Source of the DNA: Tistrella mobilis KA081020-065
GTDB taxonomy: Bacteria; Pseudomonadota; Alphaproteobacteria; Tistrellales; Tistrellaceae
Length of the DNA stretch: 64,000 nt
Reading direction: 5' to 3'
Assembly (NCBI RefSeq): GCF_000264455.2
Contig: NC_017956.1
Coordinates: 2,277,501 to 2,341,500 of the forward strand
Of this stretch, positions 42,968-51,477 are shown in pieces (positions within the stretch are counted from its first letter, which is position 1; each line of letters starts with the position of its first letter). The translations under genes and the position numbers were made by a program. The notes below the pieces were generated by a model. It ran no database searches and was not told where the DNA came from. It was given only the letters and a program-made list of their open reading frames with translations.

Positions 42968-44533
42968 TCAGGCTTCGTCGCGGGTCAGCGGCAGGCCCAG
43001 GCGGGCGCGGCGCGACAGCCAGGGGCTGGGCCGGTAGCGCGGATCGCCGGTCGCCGCCAGCAGCCCCTCCAGCACCGTCAGCACATGGGCAGCCCCCAGG
43101 CTATCGCCCAGGCGCAGCGGCCCCTTGGGATAGCCGAGGCCCAACTCTACGGCCGGATCGATGTCGGCCGGGGCGGCGATGCGCATCTGGGCGATCTCGC
43201 AGCCGACATTCACGATCTGGGCGGCGATGCGCTGGGCGACGAAACCGGCGCTGTCGCGGATCCGCGTCACCGGCACACCGCCCTGCTCCAGCCGCACCGC
43301 CATGCCGGCGGCGAGCGCCGGATCGGTGGCGGGCGAGGTCATCAGGGTCAGCCGCCGCTCGAAGCCGAACAGCGGGTCGATCGCCAGCGCCCGGGCCGAA
43401 TCGACCCCCGCCTCCAGCGCCGCCGTGGTGCAGTCGGTTCCAAGCGGCAGCAGCAGGGCGATCGCGCCCTCGCCCGGCCGGTCGCCCGCATCCACCACCA
43501 TGCCGGCCCGCGCCACCAGCTCCTGCGCCGCCGCCCGCCAGGCCGGATCGGCGGCAGGCCCCACCCAGACCGGCCCGTCGACCGCGCGGCCAGCCAGCGG
43601 GTCGGGCTCGGGGTCCGGCTCGATCCGCGCGCGCCCGTTCTCATAAGTATAGAAGCCGGCGCCGGATTTCCGCCCCAGCAGCCCGGACTCCATCCGGTTG
43701 CGGCCGATCGGCGACGGGCGGAAGCGCGGCTCCTGAAAGAACTGGTCGTAGATCGATTCCATCACCGGCTGCGAGACGTCGAGCCCGACCAGATCGAACA
43801 GCTCGAACGGCCCCATGCGGAACCCGGCCGCGTCGCGCATGATCCGGTCGATATCCACCGGCCGCGCCACCCCGTCCTGCAGGATGCGCAGCGCCTCCAC
43901 CCCGAAACCGCGACCGGCATGATTGACCAGAAAGCCGGGGCTGTCGGTGACATTGGCCGGCAGATGGCCGGTGCGGCCGGCCAGATCGGTCAGGGCCGCG
44001 GTCACCCAGGGGGCGGTGCGGGCCCCCGCCACCACCTCGACGATCTTCATCAGCGGCACGGGATTGAAGAAATGGAAGCCCGCGACACGCTCGGGCGCCG
44101 CGCAGGCCGCCGCGATCGCGGTCACCGACAGCGACGAGGTGTTGGAGGCCAGGATGCAGCCCGGCCCCACCGCCGGTTCCAGATCACGGAACAGCGTGCG
44201 CTTGACCTCCAGCGCCTCGACGATCGCCTCGACCACCAGATCGGCGCCTGCGAACGAGGTCGGAGCGGCCTCCACAACCTTCAGCCGACCCAGGGTTGCG
44301 TCGATGTGATACTGGTCACACTGGCCCTTTGAGGCCTTGCGTGCCAGCATGTCGGCGATGAAGCCACGCGCCGCATCGGCTGCGCCCGGCTTCGCATCGG
44401 CCAGGCGGACCTCGACCCCGGCTTCGGCCAGAACCTGGGCGATGCCGCGGCCCATGGATCCGGTGCCGATCACCCCGGCGATATCGATCCGTCGGGGGGC
44501 GGAAGTCTCGGTTCGGGCAGCGAAATCGGTCAC
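42968..44533 (-). CDS. 3-hydroxyacyl-CoA (3-hydroxyadipyl-CoA) dehydrogenase, PaaH/PaaC-like
   Basis: A 521-residue protein from GTG 44533, which has GGAGGA 8 bases upstream. The NAD fold is VIGTGSMGRGIAQVLAEAGV; a catalytic region follows with SNTSSLSVTAI and GFHFFNPVPLMKIVEVV, then NVTDSPGFLVNHAGRGFG. Two C-terminal domains (about 190-290 and 430-521) make the long, PaaH/PaaC-type layout with a duplicated second domain (FVAQRIAAQIVN, then GLGYPKGPLRLGDSLG). It should oxidise 3-hydroxyadipyl-CoA (phenylacetate pathway) or a similar acyl-CoA with NAD+. It precedes the thiolase by 36 bases. No other paa genes are in the window. Confidence 0.87.
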   Translation of the reverse strand: MTDFAARTETSAPRRIDIAGVIGTGSMGRGIAQVLAEAGVEVRLADAKPGAADAARGFIADMLARKASKGQCDQYHIDATLGRLKVVEAAPTSFAGADLVVEAIVEALEVKRTLFRDLEPAVGPGCILASNTSSLSVTAIAAACAAPERVAGFHFFNPVPLMKIVEVVAGARTAPWVTAALTDLAGRTGHLPANVTDSPGFLVNHAGRGFGVEALRILQDGVARPVDIDRIMRDAAGFRMGPFELFDLVGLDVSQPVMESIYDQFFQEPRFRPSPIGRNRMESGLLGRKSGAGFYTYENGRARIEPDPEPDPLAGRAVDGPVWVGPAADPAWRAAAQELVARAGMVVDAGDRPGEGAIALLLPLGTDCTTAALEAGVDSARALAIDPLFGFERRLTLMTSPATDPALAAGMAVRLEQGGVPVTRIRDSAGFVAQRIAAQIVNVGCEIAQMRIAAPADIDPAVELGLGYPKGPLRLGDSLGAAHVLTVLEGLLAATGDPRYRPSPWLSRRARLGLPLTRDEA

Positions 44534-44672
44534 GGGCGGGGTCCTCCGGCAGGCGCCGCCATGCGATTTCCGCAGGGCGGACTCATATTCCATCGCGTTG
44601 ACGGGGAGGTTAGGCAGTGTCAGATTGGCCTGCAACCGCAATCCATCAGCATGCGCATCCGCGGAATTTGCC

Positions 44673-44687
44673 CGAGGCCGAGCCTCG
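44673..44687 (+). promoter_or_regulatory. inverted repeat in the HADH-IclR divergent region
   Basis: CGAGGC-CGA-GCCTCG, a 6-base stem around three bases, near the middle of the 250-base gap between the dehydrogenase (minus) and iclR-type gene (plus). AATT repeats flank it. It is a possible binding site of the IclR regulator. Confidence 0.35.
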
Positions 44688-44783
44688 TCCGGACAATTTT
44701 CACGGGTAAACGACGGAGCGGCGGGGTATGAATTCCGGCAGACGATCGGAAGCGCCCCAGGGGAGGAAGTTGGGAGTACAGGC

Positions 44784-45599
44784 ATGCGCAAACGTGCCGA
44801 GATCGAGCCCATTGCAGAGCTCGACCCGGAAGAAGCCGCACGCGATCGGAATTTCGTGACGGCATTGGCCCGCGGGCTCGAGGTGCTGCGCGCCTTCCGC
44901 GTCGGCAACCAGCCCATGGGCAATCAGGAACTGGCCGAGATCACCGGCCTGCCGAAGCCCACGGTCTCGCGGCTCACCTATACGCTGACCAGGCTGGGCT
45001 ATCTCTCTTATAACGAGCGGATCGGCAAGTATCGCCTGGGCTCAGCGGTGCTGACGCTGGGCTACAGCATGCTGGCCGGGCTGACGGTGCGCGACATCGC
45101 ACGTCCCCTGCTGCAGGAGATCGCTGACTATTCCGGCGTGTCGGCAGCCTTGGGCGACCGTGACCGGCTGAACGTGCTTTATGTCGAATGCTGCCGGGCC
45201 GATACCGCGGTCACGCTGCGCCTCGACGTGGGCTCGCGGATCCCGATTGCGACCAGCGCCATCGGCCGCGCCTTCCTCGCCGGCCTGCCCGAACAGGAGC
45301 GCGGCTTCCTGATGGAACACATCCAGCGCCGTTCCGGCGCCGAATGGCCCAAGATCAAGGAAGGCATCATACAGGCGCTGGACGAGGTGAATGCCCGCGG
45401 CTTCTGCACCTCGATCGGCGAATGGACCACCGGCGTCAATGCCGTGGGCGTGCCGCTGCGCCGGCCCTCGGGCGGGCTGATGGCGATCAATTGCGGCGGC
45501 CCCAGTTTCATCGTCCATCGCGAGCGGATCGAGAAGGATATCGGCCCCCGTCTGGTGCGCATCGCCCAGCAGATCGAAGCCTCGCTGGTCCGCCGCTGA
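44784..45599 (+). CDS. IclR-family transcriptional regulator
   Basis: A 271-residue protein from ATG 44784 (GGGAG about 8 bases upstream). An N-terminal ~20-residue acidic tail precedes the winged helix (about 25-90: ALARGLEVLRAF, then NQELAEITGLPKPTVSRLTY). The effector domain (about 100-270) has NVLYVECCRADTAVT and RIPIATSAIGRAFLAGLP, then NAVGVPLRRPSGGLMAINCG. It is divergent from the dehydrogenase-thiolase operon and followed by the thioesterase gene 56 bases later. In this arrangement it probably controls the acyl-CoA genes, in the manner of PcaR/PobR-type IclR proteins; that is inferred from position. Confidence 0.9.
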   Translation: MRKRAEIEPIAELDPEEAARDRNFVTALARGLEVLRAFRVGNQPMGNQELAEITGLPKPTVSRLTYTLTRLGYLSYNERIGKYRLGSAVLTLGYSMLAGLTVRDIARPLLQEIADYSGVSAALGDRDRLNVLYVECCRADTAVTLRLDVGSRIPIATSAIGRAFLAGLPEQERGFLMEHIQRRSGAEWPKIKEGIIQALDEVNARGFCTSIGEWTTGVNAVGVPLRRPSGGLMAINCGGPSFIVHRERIEKDIGPRLVRIAQQIEASLVRR

Positions 45600-45655
45600 C
45601 CGCCACGACCGACGCCCCCCCCAGGACCGACGCCCCCAGGAGTTGCAGACCCGAC

Positions 45656-46144
45656 ATGACCGGACGCCCCACCATCGTCTCGCCCGCCTCCCCGCCCGAT
45701 GCGGTGGAACTGGCCGCAATCCTGGCCGAGGGTGAACCGCCGGGCGCCTACAATGGTCTGATCGGCACAAAGCTGGTCCGCTGGCAGCCCGATTACGCCG
45801 AGGTCTCGATCGAGCTTGGCCCCCAGCACCTGAACCGTGCCGGCGTGCCCCATGGCGGGGTGATCGCCTCGATGCTCGACAGCGCCTGCGGCTATGCCGG
45901 CAATTACTGCCCCGACCCCACGCGGGCGCGCTATTGCGTCACCCTGTCGCTCACCATCGGCTTCATCTCCCAGACCCGCGGCAGGCACCTCACCGCCCGC
46001 GGCCGGGTGATGGGCGGCGGCCGCAAGATCTTCATGGTCACGGGCGAAGTCACCGACGAGACCGGCGCGCTCATCGCCTCGGCCCAGGGCACCTTCCGCT
46101 ATCGCGGCGGCAGCGAATCGCTCGAAGGCGTGCCGCGGGGCTGA
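45656..46144 (+). CDS. PaaI-family hotdog thioesterase
   Basis: A 162-residue hotdog protein from ATG 45656. The signature is HLNRAGVPHGGVIASMLDSACG (the HGG motif and Asp of the PaaI type are in its second half), with YCVTLSLTIGFISQTRG and AQGTFRYRGG strands. It should hydrolyse an acyl-CoA to acid and CoA. The spacing of the ribosome site (AGGAG, 13 bases) is long. The 20 bases before it carry an imperfect duplication of ACCGACGCCCCC. It is downstream of the IclR gene and likely shares its transcript. A role in recycling CoA in an aromatic or acyl-CoA pathway fits the neighbours. Confidence 0.85.
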   Translation: MTGRPTIVSPASPPDAVELAAILAEGEPPGAYNGLIGTKLVRWQPDYAEVSIELGPQHLNRAGVPHGGVIASMLDSACGYAGNYCPDPTRARYCVTLSLTIGFISQTRGRHLTARGRVMGGGRKIFMVTGEVTDETGALIASAQGTFRYRGGSESLEGVPRG

Positions 46145-46200
46145 CCTTCGATGGCACGCACCCCATCTTCTGCTACGATGCGCCGGAGATGGAGGCTCTC

Positions 46201-46365
46201 ATGCAAAACGTCGACCCGTTGGGCCTTGATATGCTCGACTTAGACGTTCTTCGCCGCAAGATCGCCGAGGCCGATGCCGACCCTCGGCCAGATCTTGACG
46301 AAGAAGACCTCGATCGTCATTTCGCGGTGCTGCTCCGGGAAGCACTGGCTGCTCGCAGGGCCTGA
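46201..46365 (+). CDS. small acidic hypothetical protein
   Basis: A 54-residue protein with GGAGG 5 bases before ATG 46201, a good start. It is acidic and helical (MQNVDPLGLDMLDLDVLRR, then DLDEEDLDRHFAVLLREAL). I do not recognise it; the acidic helix could be an antitoxin-like or partner-binding peptide. It follows the thioesterase gene by 56 bases and converges on the dehydrogenase at 46415. Confidence 0.45.
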   Translation: MQNVDPLGLDMLDLDVLRRKIAEADADPRPDLDEEDLDRHFAVLLREALAARRA

Positions 46366-46414
46366 GTATTTCTATGCATACCTGAATATTTCCCTGCATA
46401 TCTGTCATCCCTGC

Positions 46415-47371
46415 TCAGACGATCCGTCTGACCGGCGCCCCATCCAGCCAGGCGGCCACCGCCTCGGCGGTCTGGCGATAGAAGATGCGGAAGTTTTCGG
46501 CCGTCACATAGCCCAGATGCGGGGAGACCACCACCGTCGGCAGTTGCCGGAACGGGTGGTCGGCGGGCAGCGGTTCCCGGTCGTAGACATCGAGGCCCGC
46601 GCCGGCCAGGCGGCCGGTCGACAGGGCGTCGATCAGCGCCGCCTCGTCGACGATCGGCCCGCGCGAGGTGTTGATCAGCACCGCCCCCGGTTTCATCATC
46701 CTGAGCGCCGCCGCATCGATCAGCCCGCGCGACCGGTCGCCCAGTTTCAGATGGATGGTGACGATATCCGCCGTCGCCAGCAGATCCTCTTTCGAGACGC
46801 GTCGGGCCCCCACCTCCCGGCAGCGGGTATCGGTCAGATTGGGGCTCCAGGCCACGACCTTCATGCCGAAGGCCTGCGCCACCTCTGCCACCCGTCCGCC
46901 CAGCCGGCCAAGGCCCAGCACGCCCAGGGTCTTGCCCTCCAGCCCCCGTCCCATCACCGTCTGCCAGGGCTGCCCCGCCTTCATGCGGGCGCTTTCGGCG
47001 CCGGCCCCACGCATCACCTCCAGGATCAGCGCGAAGGTCAGCTCCACCGTGGGGGCCGCCAGGCCTTCGGTGCCGCAGACCGTGATGCCCTGTGCCCCGG
47101 CCGCCTCCATGTCGATCGCGGCATTGTGCATGCCGGTGGTGACGATCAGGCGCAGATCCGGCAGCCGTTCCAGCACCCGTGCCGGCAGGGGCGTGCGCTC
47201 GCGCATCACGCAGACGATGTGGAACCCGGCGAGCGCCGCCACCACCGCCTCCTCGTCGGCAAAGCCGGTATGAAAGACCGTCAGCGCCGCCCGGTCTTCC
47301 ACCGCCGACCAGTCGGCGAAGCCGGTTGCGACATCGTGGTAATCGTCCAGGATCGCGCAGCGATACCGCAT
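46415..47371 (-). CDS. D-2-hydroxyacid dehydrogenase family protein
   Basis: A 318-residue dehydrogenase from ATG 47371, which has AGGAGA 8 bases upstream; an upstream in-frame start at 47413 has none. The NAD-binding segment is LGVLGLGRLGGRVAEVAQAF (about 150). Catalytic residues fit the family: Arg in INTSRGPIVDE, Glu in the loop near 260 and His in VSPHLGYVTAENF. It reduces or oxidises a 2-hydroxy acid with NAD(H); the substrate is not clear. It is 97 bases from the phnE stop on the same strand; membership in the phosphonate unit is not shown. Confidence 0.85.
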   Translation of the reverse strand: MRYRCAILDDYHDVATGFADWSAVEDRAALTVFHTGFADEEAVVAALAGFHIVCVMRERTPLPARVLERLPDLRLIVTTGMHNAAIDMEAAGAQGITVCGTEGLAAPTVELTFALILEVMRGAGAESARMKAGQPWQTVMGRGLEGKTLGVLGLGRLGGRVAEVAQAFGMKVVAWSPNLTDTRCREVGARRVSKEDLLATADIVTIHLKLGDRSRGLIDAAALRMMKPGAVLINTSRGPIVDEAALIDALSTGRLAGAGLDVYDREPLPADHPFRQLPTVVVSPHLGYVTAENFRIFYRQTAEAVAAWLDGAPVRRIV

Positions 47372-47468
47372 CGGTCTTCTCCTGCCTGCAAACGCCACGA
47401 ACCGCCGCGGCACCGGCCGGCGGCGGTTCGACAGGGATGATACAGGAGATCGGGGCGGAAGGTTCCGG

Positions 47469-48275
47469 TCAGATGAACAGCTTGCGCAGCTGGCTTGAAA
47501 TCACATCCAGCAGGCTGACCATGACGATGATCATGATCATCACCGCGCAGGTCTCGGCGAAATAGAAGCCGCGGATCGCTTCCCACAGCACCACGCCGAT
47601 GCCGCCGGCACCGACCATGCCGACCACCGTGGCCGAGCGGACATTGCTTTCGAAACGGTAGAGCGAATACGACACCCAGAGCGGCAGAACCTGCGGGATC
47701 ACGCCATAGATCACCTCGGCCAGCGGCCCGGCACCGGTGGCGCGGATGCCCTCCACCGGCCGCGGGTCGATCGCTTCCACGGCTTCCGAGAACAGCTTGG
47801 CCAGCACGCCGGTGGTGTGGACGAACAGCGCCAGCACGCCGGCGAAGGGGCCGAGGCCCACCGCCACCACGAACAGCATGGCGAAGACCATTTCGTTGAT
47901 GGCGCGCAGCGCATCCATCATCCGCCGCACCGGCTGCACCACCCAGACCGGCGCCACGTTCGACGACGACAGGATGCCGAAGGGAATGGCAAAAACAACC
48001 GCCAGAACCGTGCCCCAGAGCGCCAGCTGAATGGTGACCAGCAGCTCGTCCAGATAGAAGCGCCACTGGTGGAAATTCGGCGGGAAGAACTCGGCCCCGA
48101 ACACGCCCATATTGCCGGCATCGCGGAACAGGTCGAGCGGCCGCATCTCGGCGCCGTCCCAGGACCAGACCAGCACGGCGGCGAGCAGGCCGTAGGTGAC
48201 GTAGCGCAGCAGCGATCCCTTGAGGTCGCGCGGCGGCGTGATGCCGGGCGTGCGGGGCTGGGCAAGATCGGTCAT
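47469..48275 (-). CDS. phnE: phosphonate ABC transporter permease PhnE
   Basis: A 268-residue permease from ATG 48275 (an in-frame ATG at 48329 would add 18 residues; neither has a strong ribosome site). Six hydrophobic segments. Close to E. coli PhnE in several stretches ([59 protein letters not shown]), the last holding the EAA loop that contacts the ATPase. With PhnC and PhnD it imports alkylphosphonates. Only one permease gene is present, so the transporter should be a homodimeric PhnE2. It is the last gene of phnC-phnD-phnE. Confidence 0.95.
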   Translation of the reverse strand: MTDLAQPRTPGITPPRDLKGSLLRYVTYGLLAAVLVWSWDGAEMRPLDLFRDAGNMGVFGAEFFPPNFHQWRFYLDELLVTIQLALWGTVLAVVFAIPFGILSSSNVAPVWVVQPVRRMMDALRAINEMVFAMLFVVAVGLGPFAGVLALFVHTTGVLAKLFSEAVEAIDPRPVEGIRATGAGPLAEVIYGVIPQVLPLWVSYSLYRFESNVRSATVVGMVGAGGIGVVLWEAIRGFYFAETCAVMIMIIVMVSLLDVISSQLRKLFI

Positions 48276-48378
48276 GGCGGCCGGAACTTTCAGAGAAAAC
48301 GACGTCGATGGTCGAGACTGGTCTGACATGAAGAACGACCGGCGGCGCGGGGGCCGCCGGTCGTTTGAGGCCGATGGA

Positions 48379-49413
48379 TCACGAAGCCTTGGCGGCCTTC
48401 TCGATCTCGGCGGCGCGCTTGTTCAGCGCGTCGAGCTGGGCGTCGATCTCGGCGATCTTCTTCGCCTTCTCGTCGGCGGCCATGGCCGTATCGGCCTCGA
48501 GCTTCGCCTTCGAGCGGAACAGCTCCAGCTGACGGATCGGGATCAGCTGGTCGTTGCTGCTCTTGCGGAACGGCGCCCAGGTCAGACCCTGCAGAACCGC
48601 CTTTTCCTTCTCGGCGTCCGGGCCTTCGACACCATAGGTCAGGAAGAAGCTCGCGATCTTCTCCTTGGCCTCGGCCGGCAGGCTGGTGCGCCACACGATC
48701 GGGTCGGCCGGGATCAGCGGCGACTTCCAGATCACCTTGATCTGCTTGGCCTTCTCGGGGAAGGTCTTCTCAAGGCGGGCCATGTTCTCGGTGTTGTTGG
48801 TCGCAACGTCGACCTGGCCGTTGGCAACCGCCAGCGCATTGGTCTCGTGGTTCGCTGCCAGCGTCCGCTTGAAGGCGGTGCGGGCATCGACATTGTTCTG
48901 GGCGAAGACGTAGTAGCTCGGCACCAGGAAGCCCGAGGTCGAGTTGGGATCGCCGTTGCTGAAGGTCAGATCCTTCGCCTTGGCCAGCATGTCGTCGACC
49001 GTGTTCAGGTCGGTGCGGTCGGCCTGGGTGATCAGCAGCGACCAGTAGCCGGGCGAGCCGTCGGCCGCGACCGTCTGGGCGAAGATCTCGCCGCCGGCGC
49101 GGTCCACCGCTTCCATCGCCGACTTGTTGCCGTACCAGGCGACGTCGACCTTGTCGAAGCGCATGCCCTGGATGATGCCGGCATAGTCAGGCGCGAAGAA
49201 GGCCTTCACCTCGACGCCCAGCTTGCGCGACATGTCGGCCAGGAACGGGTCCCACATGCTCTTCAGGTTCTGGGTCGACTCGGTCGAGATGATGCCGAAG
49301 TTGATCTCCTTCATCGAGGTGATCTTCATGTCTTCGGCGGCGGCGGCCGGCAGGGCCGAACCGACGGCGATGGCGGCCGCCACGGCCACCTGGGTCAGAC
49401 GCTTCAGGAACAT
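48379..49413 (-). CDS. phnD: phosphonate-binding periplasmic protein PhnD
   Basis: A 344-residue solute-binding protein. ATG 49413 is favoured over 49431 because GGAAGG is about 10 bases upstream of it. Signal peptide ~1-26 ([15 protein letters not shown]). The mature part has the PhnD features [54 protein letters not shown] and NNTENMARL, which line the phosphonate pocket. The C-terminus is a highly charged Ala/Lys/Glu helix (about 305-344), common in this family. It delivers phosphonates to PhnE; phnC lies 66 bases upstream and phnE follows. Confidence 0.95.
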   Translation of the reverse strand: MFLKRLTQVAVAAAIAVGSALPAAAAEDMKITSMKEINFGIISTESTQNLKSMWDPFLADMSRKLGVEVKAFFAPDYAGIIQGMRFDKVDVAWYGNKSAMEAVDRAGGEIFAQTVAADGSPGYWSLLITQADRTDLNTVDDMLAKAKDLTFSNGDPNSTSGFLVPSYYVFAQNNVDARTAFKRTLAANHETNALAVANGQVDVATNNTENMARLEKTFPEKAKQIKVIWKSPLIPADPIVWRTSLPAEAKEKIASFFLTYGVEGPDAEKEKAVLQGLTWAPFRKSSNDQLIPIRQLELFRSKAKLEADTAMAADEKAKKIAEIDAQLDALNKRAAEIEKAAKAS

Positions 49414-49479
49414 GGGGTGCATGCCTTCCATGGGGCGTGGGATGCGTGAGGCGGAAGCACTGGGTGGCAGGGCGCGGCG

Positions 49480-50334
49480 TCAGACCGCCAGCGCCTGCCC
49501 CGCAGAAGCAGAGGCAGCGGCCGGCGCGGCGCGGTCACGCACGGGCAGGCCGATATCCTCGATCTCGGTCCCGTAGAGACGGGCGAGCATGTCGTTGGTC
49601 AGCGCGGCAGACGGGCCGTCATAGACCAGCCTGCCCTTGGCCAGCGCGATCACCCGCGAGCAGTAGCGGAGCGCGTAATCCACCTGGTGCAGCGAGACCA
49701 CGACGGTGGTGCCGTCCTCGGCATTGATCCGGGCGAGCGTGTCCATCACCCGCCGGGCGCTTTCCGGGTCCAGAGACGCGATCGGCTCGTCGGCCATGAT
49801 CACCTCGGCCTGCTGGACCAGAGCGCGGGCGATCGCGGCGCGCTGCTGCTGGCCGCCCGACAGTGTCGAGGCCCGGCGATGGGCCCATTCGGCGATGCCG
49901 ACACGCTCCAGCGCTGCCAGCGCCCGCATGCGGTCGTCGCGACGGAAGCGCCCTGTGATCACCCGCCAGAGCGGCAGGCTGCCGAGCGTGCCGGTCAACA
50001 CATTGGTGATCACCGTCAGCCGGCCGACCAGGTTGAACTGCTGGAAGACCACGCCGATCCGGGCGCGGCGCCGGCGGATGTCGCGGGCAATGCGGCCGTT
50101 CTTCTGCACCGAACCGCCCAGCATGCGGATCTCGCCGCCTTCCGTGCGGTCTGAGGCGATCAAGCCAGAAAGATGGCGCATCAGCGTCGACTTGCCCGAG
50201 CCCGAGGCACCGATCAGGGCGACCATTTCGCCCCGGGCGACCTGGAAGCTCACGCCGTCCAGCGCACGATGGCCACGGAACGTCTTGGTCAGGCGCGCCA
50301 CCTCGATGGCGGGTGCGCTGGCGCTGTCGGTCAT
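49480..50334 (-). CDS. phnC: phosphonate ABC transporter ATP-binding protein PhnC
   Basis: A 284-residue ATPase from ATG 50334, chosen because GGAAGGA lies about 10 bases upstream. Walker A is GASGSGKST, the signature [10 protein letters not shown], Walker [13 protein letters not shown] and the switch His in VVSLHQVD. PhnC-specific segments include [18 protein letters not shown]. It drives PhnE-dependent uptake. The C-terminal ~35 residues are Ala-rich and may be disordered. It is the first gene of phnCDE; the region upstream holds a Pho-box-like repeat (50508-50525). Confidence 0.95.
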   Translation of the reverse strand: MTDSASAPAIEVARLTKTFRGHRALDGVSFQVARGEMVALIGASGSGKSTLMRHLSGLIASDRTEGGEIRMLGGSVQKNGRIARDIRRRRARIGVVFQQFNLVGRLTVITNVLTGTLGSLPLWRVITGRFRRDDRMRALAALERVGIAEWAHRRASTLSGGQQQRAAIARALVQQAEVIMADEPIASLDPESARRVMDTLARINAEDGTTVVVSLHQVDYALRYCSRVIALAKGRLVYDGPSAALTNDMLARLYGTEIEDIGLPVRDRAAPAAASASAGQALAV

Positions 50335-50483
50335 CGCCGGTCGGTCCTTCCGAATGTCCTGCATCGGGGGGCAATGTCGCCTCGCGCAGGGGTACCCCCG
50401 TCGGAGACGTCCCGGTCAGGCCGGCCAGGCGGGTTCAGATCACCTGCGGCCGTACCCCGGGCGGCCACATTGCGCGGCCCCGT

Positions 50484-50501
50484 CGGCTATCTGATTAGCC
50501 G
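50484..50501 (+). promoter_or_regulatory. 6-base inverted repeat
   Basis: CGGCTA-TCTGAT-TAGCCG, next to the Pho-box-like repeat. It could be a weak hairpin or an operator; no U-run follows. Confidence 0.3.
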
Positions 50502-50507
50502 GCTTCG

Positions 50508-50525
50508 ATGACGTTTCGGTGACGA
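50508..50525 (-). promoter_or_regulatory. Pho-box-like direct repeat upstream of phnC
   Basis: On the minus strand the repeat reads GTCAC-CGAAAC-GTCAT, two GTCA cores 11 bases apart, the spacing of the PhoB box (CTGTCAT-N4-CTGTCAT, known). It matches the core in both halves but not the outer bases. It is 174-191 bases upstream of the phnC start, so it could serve phnC or the divergent DUF1045 gene. Phosphate-starvation control would suit the operon. Confidence 0.5.
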
Positions 50526-50620
50526 CGCGGTAAAGCATTGATGAAGGGCCGCCCCCATGGCATCACGGGGCTGCCGGAGGGCCCTGCCCCCTAGACAAAT
50601 CCTTGATACACATCCGCAAT

Positions 50621-50636
50621 TCCGGATCTATCCGGA
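50621..50636 (+). promoter_or_regulatory. 16-base inverted repeat before the DUF1045 gene
   Basis: TCCGGAT-CT-ATCCGGA is perfectly symmetric and lies 38 bases before ATG 50674, close to where a promoter -10 or operator is expected. A TTGATA box is at 50603-50608. Confidence 0.4.
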
Positions 50637-50673
50637 GGGATGTCGCCCCTTGGTCTTCAGGAGATCCGCGCCG

Positions 50674-51387
50674 ATGCCGGTACCGTACCGTGCCGCCCTT
50701 TACGTCATGCCCGGCACCTCGGACCCGCTGGGTGCCTTCGGGGCTGCCTGGCTCGGCCGCACGGCAGATGGCGGCCCCCTGGCGCCGCGCCCGGTGGTAC
50801 CGGAGACCTGGTCCGCCACTGCCCTTGATACCGTGACGGCAGAGCCACGGCGCTATGGCTTTCATGCCACCCTGCGCGCGCCCTTCCGCCCGGCCGACGG
50901 CGTCGATCTGGACGCGATCGAGGCCCGGGCGGCGGAGCTTGCCGCCGCCCTGCCCCGGGTGGTGATCCCGCAAGGGCTGCAGCTCCGCCGGATCGCGCAT
51001 TTCCTGGCGCTGGTACCGGCCGCGCACTCGGACGCGCTGCAGGATTTCGCCGCCCGGATCGTGGAGGGCACCAATGATCTGCGCCGGCCGCTCGATACCG
51101 AGGACCGCGCGAAACGGCTGGCCAAAAGCCGTCTCAGCCCGCGACAGATCGAGCTGCTGGACCGCTGGGGCTATCCCCATGTGCTGGAGGATTTCCGCTT
51201 CCACATGACCCTGACCGGCCGGCTACCCGAAGACGAGCCGGCGGTTGCCCGGCTGTTCGATGCCCTGGCCGGCGCCACCACGGCTTTTGCCACCCGGCCC
51301 TTCGTCATCGATGCCGTCGCGGTCGCGGTAGAGGCAGAGCCGGGCGCGCCCTTCATTTGCCACCGCCGCTTCGCGCTCCGCGGTTGA
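50674..51387 (+). CDS. DUF1045 2H phosphoesterase of phosphonate loci
   Basis: A 237-residue protein from ATG 50674, with AGGAGA about 9 bases upstream. Two HxT motifs, YGFHATLRAPF (about residue 69) and FRFHMTLTGRL (about 172), are the mark of the 2H phosphoesterase fold. The family is the phosphonate-operon protein TIGR03223/DUF1045 (from memory). No phnP gene is in this window, so a role in opening the 5-phosphoribosyl 1,2-cyclic phosphate made by C-P lyase is a good guess but unproven here. It is divergent from phnC and lies between the two phn operons; the CSD-DUF805 gene follows 90 bases later. Confidence 0.85.
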   Translation: MPVPYRAALYVMPGTSDPLGAFGAAWLGRTADGGPLAPRPVVPETWSATALDTVTAEPRRYGFHATLRAPFRPADGVDLDAIEARAAELAAALPRVVIPQGLQLRRIAHFLALVPAAHSDALQDFAARIVEGTNDLRRPLDTEDRAKRLAKSRLSPRQIELLDRWGYPHVLEDFRFHMTLTGRLPEDEPAVARLFDALAGATTAFATRPFVIDAVAVAVEAEPGAPFICHRRFALRG

Positions 51388-51477
51388 TGCGGCAGACGCA
51401 GGATGGGATGCTGACACGTCAACGACAACGGCGCAAAAGCACGACATCCCCCTACCGCATCCGAAGGCAGAATTTCC

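Larger units (their letters stand above)
50335..50673. other. divergent regulatory region between phnC and the DUF1045 gene
   Basis: This 339-base stretch separates phnC (minus) from the DUF1045 gene (plus). It carries an inverted repeat at 50484-50501, a Pho-box-like repeat at 50508-50525 and a perfect palindrome at 50621-50636. No gene of its own is seen. Confidence 0.5.

Noticed and set aside
41855-44332. 825-residue plus-strand frame opposite the thiolase and dehydrogenase
   Set aside because: Antisense to two clear enzymes; composition typical of complementary-strand reading.
50621-50673. Possible riboswitch before DUF1045
   Set aside because: Only a short palindrome is present; no conserved aptamer-like core could be traced.
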